Assembly: GCA_009731375.1 (NCBI GenBank)
Contig: BJOX01000041.1
Coordinates: 6,679 to 70,678, forward strand
Source of the DNA: Paulinella micropora
Taxonomy: Eukaryota; Cercozoa; Imbricatea; Euglyphida
Direction of reading: 5' to 3'
DNA length: 64,000 nucleotides
Shown here: piece by piece, positions 29,703 through 40,222 of the stretch
Layout of the letters: every line of letters begins with the position of its first letter
Position numbering within the stretch: position 1 is the stretch's first letter
Notes under the pieces: model-generated
Seen by the model: only the letters and a program-made list of their open reading frames with translations
Databases searched by the model: none
What the model was told of the DNA's origin: nothing
Position numbers and translations under genes: made by a program

Positions 29703-29980
29703 GATTGGACACCGTGATAGCCCAGTGGTAAAGTTCTACCATCTGGGCCCTGTCGCCAGTTCGATTCCCGTCGGTGCCACCAGTATTTTCATTGAACATA
29801 CCGGTCTATTTCTGGACCAGTATTTTCATTGAACATACCGGCCCGTCTGGAAGTGTTGGAACTGCCCTTGCGGGGGTGTCATTAGAGCTTATCGTCAATT
29901 CTTCGTACTCCCCTCACGGGTGAGACGATGGAGGCGCATGTGCAGAAATGCATCAGCCATTGACAGAGAAGCACTATTAT
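29703..29980 (-). repeat. tRNA-derived interspersed repeat (SINE-like)
   Basis: The plus strand reads like a tRNA at 29706-29785: TAGCCCAGTGGTAAAG (A box), GTTCGATTCCC (B box) and a GGTGCCACCA end. The acceptor and T stems contain mismatches, so it is not a working tRNA gene. A direct duplication of about 50 bp follows (CATTGAACATACCGG twice), then the segment that matches the left-flank copies at 2914 and 3464 in inverted orientation. (TAA)n lies on both sides. Polarity of the element is uncertain; a SINE, or a LINE 3' end that captured a tRNA, are both possible. Confidence 0.6.
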
Positions 29981-29984
29981 TATT

Positions 29985-30008
29985 ATTTAGTTTATTTATT
30001 TATTTATT

Positions 30009-30085
<77 letters not shown>
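29985..30085. repeat. (TTTA)n/(TTA)n tail next to the LINE
   Basis: A tetranucleotide TTTA block passes into a long TTA array. On the minus strand it is the (TAA)n tail expected at the 3' end of the LINE that begins here. Confidence 0.8.
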
Positions 30086-30086
<1 letters not shown>

Positions 30087-33000
30087 TTTCCTTTACTTCC
30101 CACCTTTTTGGATCAATCTATTTATGCAATATTCTGTATCCTTGGTAGTTGGTTGGTAAGGGGAATCTGAGAGGATCGTTAGATAGGGCATGCGTGGAGA
30201 AATTTCCAGACTTTCAGGATATGGTCATGGCATAGGTCGGTGAGTTCTTGGTATATTGCTTTTGCTTGCGTGCTAGAATAAAGCTCCTTGATTAGTTTGT
30301 ACCCTGTGGATGGGATGTATTCTCTGATTCCCATGGCTATCATGAGGAGTTGTGGCTCACATCGACTTTGAGAGCTTAGTCTGAGTTAGCGTATCTTTTC
30401 TTGGTATTCGTGATATTTGTGTTCATAAATTGCTCTGGGGCTGTATCCGTGTGGTGTTTGGGACTGCCATGGTTCCAGGGGCCAGCTGATGGGTGGATTT
30501 TCTCCTCGGGGGGATGAAGAGTCCTTGAAGTTGTATGGTGGTTGGATCCTCAGTTCGTCTTAGTCCCATAGACGTCTAGTCTTGTGGCTTGTTGATATTG
30601 CATAAATTGATTGATCTAATCTGACTAGCCATTCGTCGGATCGTGATGTTGCCTCCAGGAGATAAATATTTGGGGATGATGTCGATGGGGTGAGGATAAG
30701 GTCCGGTTTCCATGATTCTCCTTCTTCTCGCAGATCTTTGGCGAGGGCAGCCACAGGATGAATCCGCTCTGTGCGGCATATTTCCTCTTGTTCTTCCAGG
30801 CTGGTCCACGCTGTGTCAATGTTGTGAGTTAACGCGAGGGTAGTTGGTTTTCCTTCTTCTGCTATCAGTATCAGAGGTTGGGTGTCCTCTGGGATATTTG
30901 GGTCGAGGCTTAGGTGTTTTTTCAGGACTTCCCTGGATGCGGAGTGTCTCGCATTCAGGGCTTTGATGAGTTCTTGGGGGTGTGGAGGGTCTGCACAGGT
31001 CATGAAGTGTTCTATTGTTCCAACATCGTCGCAGTATAGGCATTTGCAGTCCTCTCGTCTTTTGGTACGTACGCTCTTCATGGCTGGCGTGTCCCACGCG
31101 TTAAGTTGACATAGCAGGATGAGTTTTATTTCCCAGTCCTCCCTTTTGGTTGAGGGGCCGAGGTATTGGCTGGAGATATGTTGAGTTTCACCCCTCATCT
31201 CGGCGGCGGGTTCCCATTTGAGCGCAAACCGGGGGGCATCGATCCTTTTTCCCAGGTTGGTGCTTACTCGGTGTCTAAGTGACCATAGGTTTCTGTCTCG
31301 TATGTCCGCTTTAACTCGCAGTATGGCTTGCCTGCTGTCTGCTGCGAGTGTGATGTTCCCTGTGAACCGGTGTTGTACTGTGATGACGTAGTGTGACCGT
31401 AGTCTACCGTTAGCATTGTTTGTAACTTGGTCATTGTCATCCTGGCGTAGCTGTATTCCTATCCCCATATCGCGGCAGCTGCCTATCCACTCTATCCCCA
31501 GGTATCCTTGGTGTCGTCTCTGGGTCAGGAGTTGTTCATGTGCATACCAATCCAGGAAGGGTTGGTTCCGGACGGGGGGTGGTTGTGGGCTGTGTTCTTT
31601 GATATCTTTCCAGGGTGTGTGTGCTGGTTGCAGGGTCCGGATTGATTGGTGGTAATAGGCCGTGCCTGGAGGGGGGTATTCGCATGGGTCGTGGTCATCC
31701 GGGTGCCATCCTCGTGTTTCCGGGAGTCTTATGGTTTGGAGGTAATTTGGGGGGATGTGGAGGTATTGGATTCGTTGTATTAGGTCCTGAACCTGGGCTT
31801 CTTGTTCTTGCTGTCGGGTTGTCGTTTCCTGGAGAGACCGGCGGTGGGAGTTGTTCAGGCTGGGCGTTGGGGGGTCAACTGGGTCTGGGAGAGGTTGGTT
31901 TTGGGGTGGTCTTCGTGTATTACACCCGTCGGTCCGATCCTGTTGTGGTAAGAAGGCGTCTTTCAACAAACGTAGGTGTGAGTTCATTGCTATTTGGGTG
32001 GCTCGGTCGTGGGAGGTTAGTCCCCAGAGAAATACTGTGGCCATCCTTATGTTGGCTCCGTCCTTGAACCTTGGAAGGCCGAATCCTCCGCATTTACCAA
32101 GGGGCGCGTACAGAAGTGCGTTGGGAATATCCGTGCGTTTCACGCTGAGGGTACTCCGAAAGCATTCGCGGTAGTAGGTGTCCATGGTGTCGGCCTCATC
32201 TTCCATGAGGGCTGTCCAGCCTAGGGGGAAGTCCGCTGTGCCCGGGACGAGGTCCCGTAGGGCTTCTCTTCTTCTGCTGTTGGCGACATTGAGTCCCAGC
32301 GCTACCTGGGTGGCAATGAGGAGGCTGGCCATGATTTCGTTGACTTGAAGTTTGTGGTCGTTTAGTCCTGATGTGAATAGTATTAAGGATCGGAATTTGG
32401 TGTATTTAGTCAGGCTGGGGATGGGTGTGCCATCCCGCCCTATTAGGCCTACGTCGAAGTCTTCGGTGATCCCAGACGGATGGACCATGATACCCAGGGT
32501 GAAGCTCTTGGATGCGGCGGTAAGGAATCCTGTTCCGTGGAGCTGGTCCTGTGATTTCTGGAATTCATCCCGTGCTTGTTGGATGTATCTATCCTTGGTT
32601 CCCGGTCCCCCATGTGCGTGCCATTCGTCGTCCGCGAATGTGTGTTGGGAGGGGATGGTGACGTCTGCTTTGGTGAGGGTCCGGCCTCGTAGTGCTGGCC
32701 ATGAGTTAAACTGACGGCCCTCTCCGTAGAATTGGTATCCAGGGGTGGTGGTTGAGGATGTGTCCCCCTTTCGCAGTCGTTTGCGGTATTCGTTAGTGAT
32801 GGAGAAGAGGGTTGGGCTGATCGGGCTGCCTTGTGCAGTGCCTCGGCTGCGGTGGATGGGCTCAGCCGTGACTTGTGGTCCCTCAATTCCTTGGGTGTGG
32901 ATGGTGGCTCCTCGATAAAGGTGGTGGACGAAGGAGAAAAGTTCAGGGAATTCTGGTGGGGTTGCGACGATGGCTGTCAGGGCGTTGTGGATTACTGGAA

Positions 33001-33434
33001 GTTCCACTGAGTCAAACGCTTTTTCCACATCCACTGCAGTTAGGATCAGAGTGTGTGTTTGTGCAGTTTGCTCCGCTGCGTGGTGAACGTCATGTATGAT
33101 GAGGCGTAGGGTCAGGTTTGCTTCGTCCGCCCCGGAGATACGAGGGCAGTTGGCCTTGGCTGTCTTGCTGACGCTGCCTACGTCCAGCATGAGGGTTCGC
33201 AACCGGAGATCAACCATCTTGGTATAAGTTCATAATGGCTTTGGATATCATGATAGGTCTCCAGTCCCGGGGATCTGCGCCTGTGCCCTTTTCCTTCCAT
33301 AATTGGACTAGATGTGTGGGTTTCCAGTCTGTGGGTGTGATTCCCTCCTCCAACATTTGTTGAAGTATTGAAGGACATACGCTTTCCCCGTCTCAGAGAG
33401 CATTTTCAGTGCCGCCGGGGGGACTTGATCTTTG
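30086..33434 (-). mobile_element. 5'-truncated non-LTR retrotransposon, RLE type
   Basis: Extends from a TAA-type tail on the left, through about 470 bp of 3' UTR, to reverse-transcriptase coding sequence that stops abruptly at the GC-rich junction at 33434. The absence of RT motifs before the GKDQVPPAAL-type segment and the sharp boundary fit incomplete target-primed reverse transcription, though a scaffold misjoin would look the same. Confidence 0.8.
30560..33434 (-). pseudogene. LINE ORF: reverse transcriptase with restriction-like endonuclease
   Basis: An 885-codon open frame (33217 to 30560), with a further N-terminal piece in another frame up to 33434 (KDQVPPAALKMLSETGKAYV, THLVQLWKEKGTG, DWRPIMIS). 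The shift lies at about 33225. RT motifs: LTAVDVEKAFDSVELP (first catalytic Asp), HRSRGTAQGSPISPTL, HTFADDEWH (FADD in place of YADD). The C-terminal half has a zinc knuckle, CLYCDDVGTIEHFMTC, then WKPDLILTP...IYLLEAT, a PD-(D/E)xK-type endonuclease. That combination is typical of R2/NeSL/CRE-like LINEs. Truncated and frameshifted, so not autonomous. Confidence 0.85.
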
Positions 33435-34789
33435 CAGGTGGTGGAGCTGCTGGCCTGCCTGCGGGGCACGCCCTGGGCGGTGCCGCTGGTCGAGCGTACG
33501 CTGCCAGACGTCGGTAAATTCTACTTGAACCTGGACTGGGCGCTGCCGGGCCACACCGCCTGCCCGGCCGAGATCCTGGCGCCCCGCGACAGCGCGGGGC
33601 CGGCCGCCCTCCACCGCGACTGCTTTGTCGCCGTGGCGCACCGGGCGGTAGGGTTCCTGGTCGCTGACCCGGCGCTGAGTACGGCCATGCTGCTCAACTC
33701 CTGCGGCTACTGCCGGGTGCGCAGGTGCTACAAGGCGTCGTTCCGGCTCGTGCATCACTCACTGTACCTGCCCAAGGCCGCGGCCAAGGCCCTGGCCTTC
33801 CTCGTCGCCAAGTTGTGCCACGTCCACTACGGCTGCGAGCGCGCCCAGGGCGAGCTGCTCACCAAGGTCGTCGACCAGTCGGTCTATGACAAGAACCGCC
33901 TCATCCGCTACCCGTACGCCGACAAGGGCGCCAGGCTAGTGTGTGCGACCTGCCGGGAGCTCGGCGGGGCCAAGCTTCAACTGTGCCTCAAGGGCTCCTG
34001 CCGGACCGTCCTGGCCGGCCGGCCCTGCGTGCCGGTGGGCCGCCTCGGCGCCGGCGGCAAGCTGACGACCCGCGGCCTGTCGTGGCGCGACTTCCTGCTG
34101 GACGCCAGCGTGCGGCAGCAACGGGCGGGCGCGCTGCCGCCGCCTCCGCCCCCCGGCCTGGGGCAGAGGCTGCAGGAGCTCGCACGGCTGGCCCGGGCGG
34201 CCACCCTGGTCGTGGAGGACGAGCCACCCGAGTGGCACCCACCCGCGCCGCCGCCCTCCTTGCCGCCCGCGTCGCCCTCGCCCGCGTCGCCGCCGTCGGC
34301 CGCGGCCCCCCGTGGTCCGCAGCCGGCACAGGGGCCGTCGCGGGGGCCGGTGTACGTACCCTGGGACAGCGGGCTGCCGGCCGCCTGCACTGCGAGCCGT
34401 GGGGCTGGGCACCCACCCCGGGCGCCACGTACGGCTTCCGGGCGCTGCTGGAGCACCTGGTGGCGCCTTACCTCGGCGCTGCCGGTGGCGAACCGCTGCT
34501 CAACTGGGCGCAGCGCGCTCACGGCAGCCACGGGGACCGGGCGTCCGGGTGGGTGCGGGTCACGGCCTACAGCAACCTGACGGCGCCGACGCCCGCCCAG
34601 GCCGCCCTGTGCCCCTTCCAGTCGGCGGTGCGCGGCGCCGCGTACAAGCACGAGAGCAACTTTGTGTCGGCCGTCGTCAACGGGCGCAACCTCTTTTTTG
34701 TGTGCCATGACGACCAATGTGAACCCCTGCGGCACATCCGGATTCGCTTGCCGGCCTGGGCGCTGGGCCGGCTGGGCGCCGCCCCCTAA
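33435..34789 (+). pseudogene. UL52-like archaeo-eukaryotic PrimPol, 5' truncated and frameshifted
   Basis: DNA primase/polymerase. The first frame (33435 to about 34350) contains VGKFYLNLDWALPG (catalytic motif I region), CYKASFRLVHHSLYLP (motif II with Lys and His) and VVDQSVYDKNRLIRYPYADK (motif III, the VDxxVYxxNRxxR signature). After a Pro/Ala-rich stretch the frame changes, and 33941-frame sequence gives the C-terminal zinc domain: CPFQS...KHESNFVSAVV...FFVCHDDQCEP, matching the UL52 zinc module. The N-terminus before motif I is missing where the LINE abuts. The 3' end is partly duplicated after a gap at 34902. Confidence 0.8.
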
Positions 34790-34901
34790 CCACCCCGTCC
34801 ACGGACGTCGGGGGCCGGCCGGGCCCACGCCGGGGCGGCGTGGGCCGCCGGCCGGGCCGCGAGCGTGGGAGAGGGCGGGGAGGGGAGAGCAGAGAGGGGA
34901 G

Positions 34902-34911
34902 NNNNNNNNNN
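34902..34911. other. Assembly gap (10 N)
   Basis: Separates the PrimPol 3' end from a near-identical second copy of its last 140 bp, so it may join two alleles. Confidence 0.95.
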
Positions 34912-35085
34912 CGTACAAGCACCAGAGCAACTTTGTGTCGGCCGTCGTCAACCTCTTTTTTGTGTGCCATGACGACCAATGTGAACCCCTGCGGCACATC
35001 CGGATTCGCTTGCCGGTCTGGGCGCTGGGCCGGCTGGGCACCGCCCCCTAACCACCCCGTCCACGGACGTCGGGGGCCGGCCGAG
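34912..35085 (+). repeat. Duplicate of the PrimPol 3' end
   Basis: Repeats 34642-34827 (ACAAGCAC...AGCAACTTTGTGTCGG to the stop and 3' flank) with a few substitutions and a 9-bp deletion (GGGCGCAAC) in the zinc-domain loop. Substitutions and the deletion suggest an allele or diverged copy, not a simple assembly echo. Confidence 0.75.
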
Positions 35086-35187
35086 CACGCGCCGGGGGAG
35101 GCGTGGGCCCGGCCGGGCCGCGATGGGAGGGTCCCCCCTGGCCGCCTGCCCCCCCCCGCACACAACTCGTCTCGCTTCCTCCCGCGG

Positions 35188-35526
35188 ATGGGGAGCCTGC
35201 CGTACAACTGCACTTCGTGCCACAAACCGCTAGGCTGCCTGGTACCCGCCTACCAAGCTCTTAAAGCCGAACACTATACCTCGGCCGAGGCACTGGACGC
35301 GCTGGGCCTGCTGCTAGCGTGCTGCCGCCGCAAGCTACTAGGTACCAAGGACTGGGGTCGAGAGGAGGTCGTGAGGTACCAAGGACTGGGGTCGAGAGGA
35401 GGTCGTGAGGCGCGCCATCCAGCAAGCCGCCCGCCATGGAGATCACGTGGACTCCGCAAGCAGCGCAGTACGCGGAAGTTAGGCCCGTGCTGGGCTCGCA
35501 CGGCACTATCCGGGAGGGAGACCTGA
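35188..35526 (+). CDS. RPB10-like RNA polymerase subunit with altered tail
   Basis: Smallest-class RNA polymerase II subunit, found in nuclear and giant-virus polymerases. MGSLPYNCTSCHKPLG carries the N-terminal C-x2-C zinc pair, then an AYQALKAEHY helix, and SAEALDALGLLLACCRRKLL carries the diagnostic LDxLG...CCRR segment. Core length (about 55 residues) fits. A 34-bp direct duplication (35340-35373 and 35374-35407, starting GGTACCAAGGACTGGGG) follows immediately and shifts the frame, replacing the tail with an Arg-rich extension to 35526. Without the duplication the frame would end near 35481. The zinc core itself is undamaged. Confidence 0.78.
   Translation: MGSLPYNCTSCHKPLGCLVPAYQALKAEHYTSAEALDALGLLLACCRRKLLGTKDWGREEVVRYQGLGSRGGREARHPASRPPWRSRGLRKQRSTRKLGPCWARTALSGRET
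35340..35407. repeat. 34-bp perfect tandem duplication in the RPB10-like gene
   Basis: Two adjacent identical 34-bp units (GGTACCAAGGACTGGGGTCG...). Because 34 is not a multiple of three it changes the reading frame. Perfect identity implies a recent event or an assembly artefact. Confidence 0.9.
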
Positions 35527-36323
35527 TTTACACCTGCGACGAAGAGTTGCGGTCCGAGGACAGCGATGTGGTCCTGGGCTATGCCTGGAACAGCTACGAC
35601 CTGTACGACAAGACAGTACAGGCCACGCCGCCCCTGCGCAAGACCTTGCTCGGCGTCACGGACGAGACCGCGAGCCCTTTGCAGGCCGAAAAGGTCATCC
35701 GCGTCCGAACGGCGGGCTTGGCTTTCTACCCCGTGGCCCAGACGGTGGCGCTCGGTAAGTTTCCGTACGGCAGCTACGTGCTGATCAAGGAAGCGTACAC
35801 ACCCCCCCGCAACCTCTTGGAACAACGCAGACAAAGCGAGACCCCACAGTTCCCAGAGATGAAGGCCTGGGTCCCCCCCTGCGAGAGCCGGGCCGGGGCC
35901 GACGACGACGAGAAGCTCCGCGCGGAGGCCAGGGCCAGCGGCCGAAAGCCGGGCTCGCGCTGGGAGCTGCCCTCCGAGTCGTTTTACCGGCAGGACGGCA
36001 ACTATTTCCAGCGCAAGTTCGCGGCCGCGCAGTGCGCGGGAGCCCGCGGCAGCCAGCGCTTGCTGCCGTGTGCACAGGCCTGGCTGCTAGCCGTGCTCGA
36101 GAAGAACGCGGGCGGGGAGGCTAAAGACGACGAGGAGTTAGTTAGCATGCTGCAGCGCATGACGGACTGGTGGGTCGACGTGCTCAAGGAAGACAGGCAC
36201 CAGCTGGACGATGGGTGGGTCTGCCTGGGGCAGGTCCTGGGGTACTTCGAGGACAAGCATGCCCTGGCCGTGAGGCTCACGCGGTCGACCAGGGGCCCCA
36301 GCCCCCTCCGCCAGACTAAATAG
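35436..36323 (+). CDS. Unknown GC-rich-block protein
   Basis: A 295-residue intact ORF starting MEITWTPQAAQYAEVRPVLG inside the altered tail of the RPB10-like gene. Acidic and aromatic N-terminal half (DLIYTCDEELRSEDSDVVLG; YAWNSYDLYDKTVQAT), a charged middle (ESRAGADDDEKLRAEARASG) and a helical C-terminal half (MLQRMTDWWVDVLKEDRHQL). No family recognised. Codon use matches its neighbours, so it is likely a real gene of the same block. Confidence 0.6.
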   Translation: MEITWTPQAAQYAEVRPVLGSHGTIREGDLIYTCDEELRSEDSDVVLGYAWNSYDLYDKTVQATPPLRKTLLGVTDETASPLQAEKVIRVRTAGLAFYPVAQTVALGKFPYGSYVLIKEAYTPPRNLLEQRRQSETPQFPEMKAWVPPCESRAGADDDEKLRAEARASGRKPGSRWELPSESFYRQDGNYFQRKFAAAQCAGARGSQRLLPCAQAWLLAVLEKNAGGEAKDDEELVSMLQRMTDWWVDVLKEDRHQLDDGWVCLGQVLGYFEDKHALAVRLTRSTRGPSPLRQTK

Positions 36324-36544
36324 CAGGGTGGAAGCACTACCACTGGTCGCTAGACTAACAGGCGAGGCCCGCGATCAGTTTTCTGCTGACTAACTGTTTC
36401 TGCCTGAAGTACCACTGCCGGCGTGGGCGGCCGGGGGAGCCTGCTTAGCCCCTGGTGGTGAAGCACGTGGCGTAAGCCGAGTTGTTCAAAAGAAAAGCCA
36501 AAGAAGAACTGCTGGTCGTCAGCTTTTATTAAACAACTTGATGT
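36324..36544. other. Intergenic, convergent gene ends
   Basis: Noncoding spacer between the stops of two convergent genes. AATTT-free but with TTTTATTAAAC near 36526, which could be a poly(A) signal region for the minus-strand gene. Confidence 0.4.
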
Positions 36545-38319
36545 CTACTCTACTAGGACCACACAGTCACGCAAAGCTAACGCCACCTCCGAATTGCCAT
36601 CACCGCCGGTGCCCGGCCCGCCCTCGTACAGGCCGCCCGCCAGCCGCTGCCACGGCGGCGCTGTCGCGACCGTGGTGGTCTGCCGGTCGTAGTACAGGTA
36701 AACGAGCGACAGGCCCGGCCGGCCCGCGACCTCCGGCACGCGGCCGCCCTGCAGGTCCGCCAACAACCGCTGCAAGCGCTCGAACCTGGCCGCCAGCGGC
36801 GGGTCGTGCAGCACGCCGTCCACCTCGAACCAGTGCGGGTTAAAGCGGATGTACACGACGGGCAGGTCCCGGAAGTTAGGGTTGGCAGCCAGCGCCGTGC
36901 TGATCTTGAGCATGCGCCCCAGTTCGCACCGGTACCGCCGGTGCGAGAACTCATCGTTGCCTAACAATACCAGACATTTGCGGTCGGGCGGTAGCGACTG
37001 GAACTCGAGCAGATGGAAGTCGGGGCGCAAGCTCACGGCTCCTGCAAACTGTGGGGTGATCTGTTTGTCGCATTGTTTGTAGAAGATTGCATTGGCAAAG
37101 TCGCGATCAAAGGCCCAGCCCTGGGCACTGAGAAACTCCGCCAACTGCTGTTCGCTGCGAAAGCGCTGGGCAATGCCTTCGGTCGTGTGACACCGCTGCA
37201 CGTGATCATCCAGCAAGCGCTCCGTCTTGCAGCGCGTCGTGCATGCGGCCAGACCCGTGTTCGCCTGAAACTTGACCGTGCTAAACGACGCACAAGAACA
37301 TGTGTGCTGCCACTTCTTACTTTCCTCGTGCCTCCGCTCGTGCTGTCTGAGATTGCGAGTTTCCACAAAGCAGACGCCACACTCGGTACACAAGTACGGC
37401 TTCTCGCCACTGTGTGTGCGCAGGTGTCTCTTGAGATGGCCGGATTCACTGAAGCGGGCCTCGCACTCTGTGCAGGCAAACGGCTTCTCGCCACTGTGTG
37501 TGCGCAAATGTTTCTTGAGACTGCCAGAAGTTGTGAAGCGGGCCTGGCACTCTGTGCAAGCAAACGGCTTCTCGCCACTGTGCGTGCGCAGGTGTGTCTT
37601 GAGACTGCCAGCTTCACTGAACCGGGCCTCGCACTCTGGGCAGACAAGCGGTTTCTCGCCAAGTTGTGTACTAACGGTAGTAGTCTGTTCTTCTTGTTTT
37701 TCTGCGTGCCGCGCGCACAGCGTGGGCCACTCCGACTCCCGGCAGACGACGGTCGCCAGCGTCGCAACGTTTTCGTGTTCGTAGCAGCTTTGACAGGCCG
37801 GGCGGTCCGCCGATTCTTGGCCTCCACGCCACTCCTTGAAACCAGCCTTTGGCCCTCGAGGACCTTGAACGCAACTCCATAATGTTGCAGCATCCGGACG
37901 CCCGCCTTTTTCTCCACGAACGGCTCGGCGCTGGCCAGGCGCTGGCCAGGCGCTGGAGCCACAGCTGGACCGCGGGCGAGGGGGTCGGACTGGCCGTCGT
38001 GCCGCCGGCGCTTCGGGCTCTGGCTGCCATCCACCTCGTCTGCCGGCCTGCGTTTCTTGTGTCGCTGACGTGACCGGCGCCGCGCGTGGCGCTGGCACAG
38101 CCCGGCCGGCCGCTCGGCCTCGTTGCCTGCGTCGGCCGCCCGCACGCGGCCGCGGCGCGTGAAGCACCTCTCGCACGCCGGCTGCCAGCTCTCGGCCGAA
38201 CCCGCCAGGCGACACACCAGCCCGCCGTCGCGCACACACAAGCTCGCCGCGCCGACCGTTGCCACTGCGTCGCGGGAGCCGTACCGGCGCACGAAACTCC
38301 GCACGGCCCGGCTGTCCAT
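36545..38319 (-). CDS. C2H2 zinc-finger protein with nuclease-like C-terminal domain, one frameshift
   Basis: Start chosen at 38319 (MDSRAVRSFVRRYGSRDAVA). An N-terminal Cys-rich part (CVRDGGLVCRLAGS, then ACERCFTRRGR) and basic linker are in one frame; near 37860 the frame changes and the rest follows. Four canonical C2H2 fingers are in tandem (e.g. FACTECEARFSESGHLKRHL) with TGEKP-like HSGEKP linkers, then a CxC...C...H cluster. The C-terminal domain has VSLRPDFHLLEF, NDEFSHRRYRCELGRM and LPVVYIRFNPHWFE, a layout I associate with nuclease-like domains fused to zinc fingers in giant viruses. Likely a DNA-binding enzyme or regulator. Short of an intron, the shift would inactivate it. Confidence 0.7.
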
Positions 38320-38448
38320 CCCAACTGGTCGAAGTCCCTCTCACCGTCCTAAGCCAGAGCAGCGGGCTCGTGGGAGACCGGGGGAGAGTGTCCGTTCTTG
38401 CTCCCAGGCGCCAGGGGATGTGTCTAGCTGGCACGGGGGGGGGGGGGG

Positions 38449-38479
<31 letters not shown>

Positions 38480-38880
38480 GGGGGGGGGGCCCCCCCCCCC
38501 CCCNNNNNNNNNNNNNNNNNNNNNNNNNNNNNNNNNNNCCCCAAGCCACCCTCCCCCGCCGGCACGCCGTGCCCCGACCCGAGGGTGGGTGCCGGAGGGG
38601 GGGCATGTGCTCGCGTCTCCTGCCCTCCTCTCCCGTGGGGGAGGAGGGACGCGCGACCGACCGGCCTCCCCCTCTCCTCTTTTTCCCGCCCTCGTTTCTA
38701 TCAGGGCCGGGGCCCGGGTGGCTGCCGTCGCTCGCGTCCGGGCCGGCGCTATACCAAACTCTCCGCCCTTGGGCTGTTCGGGTTTAATTCCAGGAGCCAA
38801 CGCGGGTCACAGATCAACCACGAGGGGGTCGTGGGGGTGCTCCCCTGTCCCTTCCCGTTCTGTGGGGGAGAGGACCAGAG
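38320..38880. other. Intergenic GC-rich DNA with poly-G/C runs and gap
   Basis: No supported gene. G- and C-homopolymers of 10-25 bases at 38438-38503 flank a 35-N gap (38504-38538); the remainder is Pro/Arg-coding-like GC-rich filler in all frames. Confidence 0.6.
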
Positions 38881-39966
38881 CTAGCCAGGGTGCTCGGGTG
38901 CACGAAGAAGTTCACGGAACAGCTGCTCTACCCCGACCCGCGTGCCATGGCAGCGCGCCAGCCTCCTCCCCCCGCGAAGGTCACCTGCCCGCAAAAAACT
39001 AAGGTCTAGATAGCTTAGTCCGGATAGGTGCGACAGGCCCAGCAGCCCCGCGCCCGTCGGGTGCAGACAACGTGCGAGATCCAGGCGCTGCAGATTTCCT
39101 AGCGCGGCCAAGTGCCCCAGCCCCGCGTCCGTCAACTTCAAACAACCGGCGAGGCTTAGGTGCCGTAGCTTGGTCAGGCCTTTCAAGTGTGCTAGCCCTT
39201 CGTCAGTTATCTGTTGACAATCGGTGAGATCCAGGCGACGTAGCTCAATCGACCCCTTCAGGGTCTCCAGACCGGCGTCTGTCATGTAGTAGCAACGAGC
39301 GAGGCTTAGTTATTCCAACCTCCGCTTTGGCACGTGCGCCAGCCCGGTTCCATCCAGCGAGTCACAGCCGGAGAGGTCCAGGTCTTGCAATCCCTCCAGC
39401 GGCGTCAGTGCTTCGAGTCCCGCATCGTACAGCCCGTGACACTCGGTGAGGTTCAGTCGCCACAGCTGTTTCAGCTCCGCCAGGGGCTTCAGTCCGTCCT
39501 TCTCGAAGGACCGCATCCGGACGAGGTCCAGCTGCTGCAGCTGTTTCAGTTTGGACAAGGGTTTTAGCCCGTCTCCGTGGAACTCCGAAAAGCCGCTAAG
39601 GTCTAGATGCAGCAGGCGTGGGAAGGTGTCGGCCAGGCAGGCTAACTGCTCCGCGGTGAGAATAATCTTGTAATACTTTTCCGGGGAGGAGGGGTCCCCG
39701 TCCACGCAAAGGAAGCGCTCCACTGTCACGCCCGGGAAGCTGCGCCTGCGCGGGGCCAGGGCCTCGAGCCCCTCCCGCCCCAGCAGGAGCTCGTTTAGGT
39801 GGACGCGGGCACTGCTCCAGGCGTCGCCGGCCACTGCCAAGAAGGCCCGCGCCTGTGCGGAGGTTAGAAGGCACAGCTGTGGGCACCGGAAGCCCGCCCC
39901 AAAGTCCGGTCTGCGCAGGAGCTGGGCCAGCTCGGGGGCAACCCGCCAAACTAAGCAGTCCGGCAT
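38881..39966 (-). pseudogene. Leucine-rich-repeat protein with one in-frame stop
   Basis: Reads from 39966 (MPDCLVWRVAPELAQLLRRP) to 38881. Two open stretches lie in the same frame and are separated by a TAA at 39310 in the middle of a repeat, where the pattern requires a residue between LE and LSLARC. At least eight cysteine-containing LRRs of the F-box/AMN1 type are visible (LDLTDCQQITDEGLAHLKGL; LSLAGCLKLTDAGLGHLAAL). The N-terminal 100 residues resemble no F-box. About 360 residues if read through. Probably a substrate-recognition protein; single-base nonsense change or error. Confidence 0.75.
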
Positions 39967-40212
39967 AGCACAGCCAGTCCCGGGCGCGGAGCCAAACGGC
40001 GGTAGAGGGAGGCTCCGGGGTGCCGCCGGCTGATTGCATCCGCGCGCGCTACCGAGGGGAAAGGAGGCAGCGGGGTGTGGTTACGTAGTGCAGTAACCAC
40101 CTGCCCCTGGCGCACACGCGCTTCCTCCTCCCCCCGGGCTGACACGAGGGCCGGGTAAGGGGGAGGGGCGCGGGAGGGGGGGAGCGCGACGGGGGGGGGG
40201 GGGGGGGGGGGC

Positions 40213-40222
40213 NNNNNNNNNN
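40213..40222. other. Assembly gap (10 N) after poly-G run
   Basis: Interrupts the 3' end of the second LRR gene, preceded by about 20 G. Confidence 0.95.

Noticed and set aside
29706-29785. Functional tRNA gene
   Set aside because: A- and B-box sequences are present but the acceptor and T stems contain mismatches and the copy is embedded in a dispersed repeat; called a tRNA-derived repeat instead.
34662-35225. Several Arg/Pro-rich ORFs on both strands of the GC-rich block
   Set aside because: Shadow frames of PrimPol, caused by high GC and consequent lack of stops.
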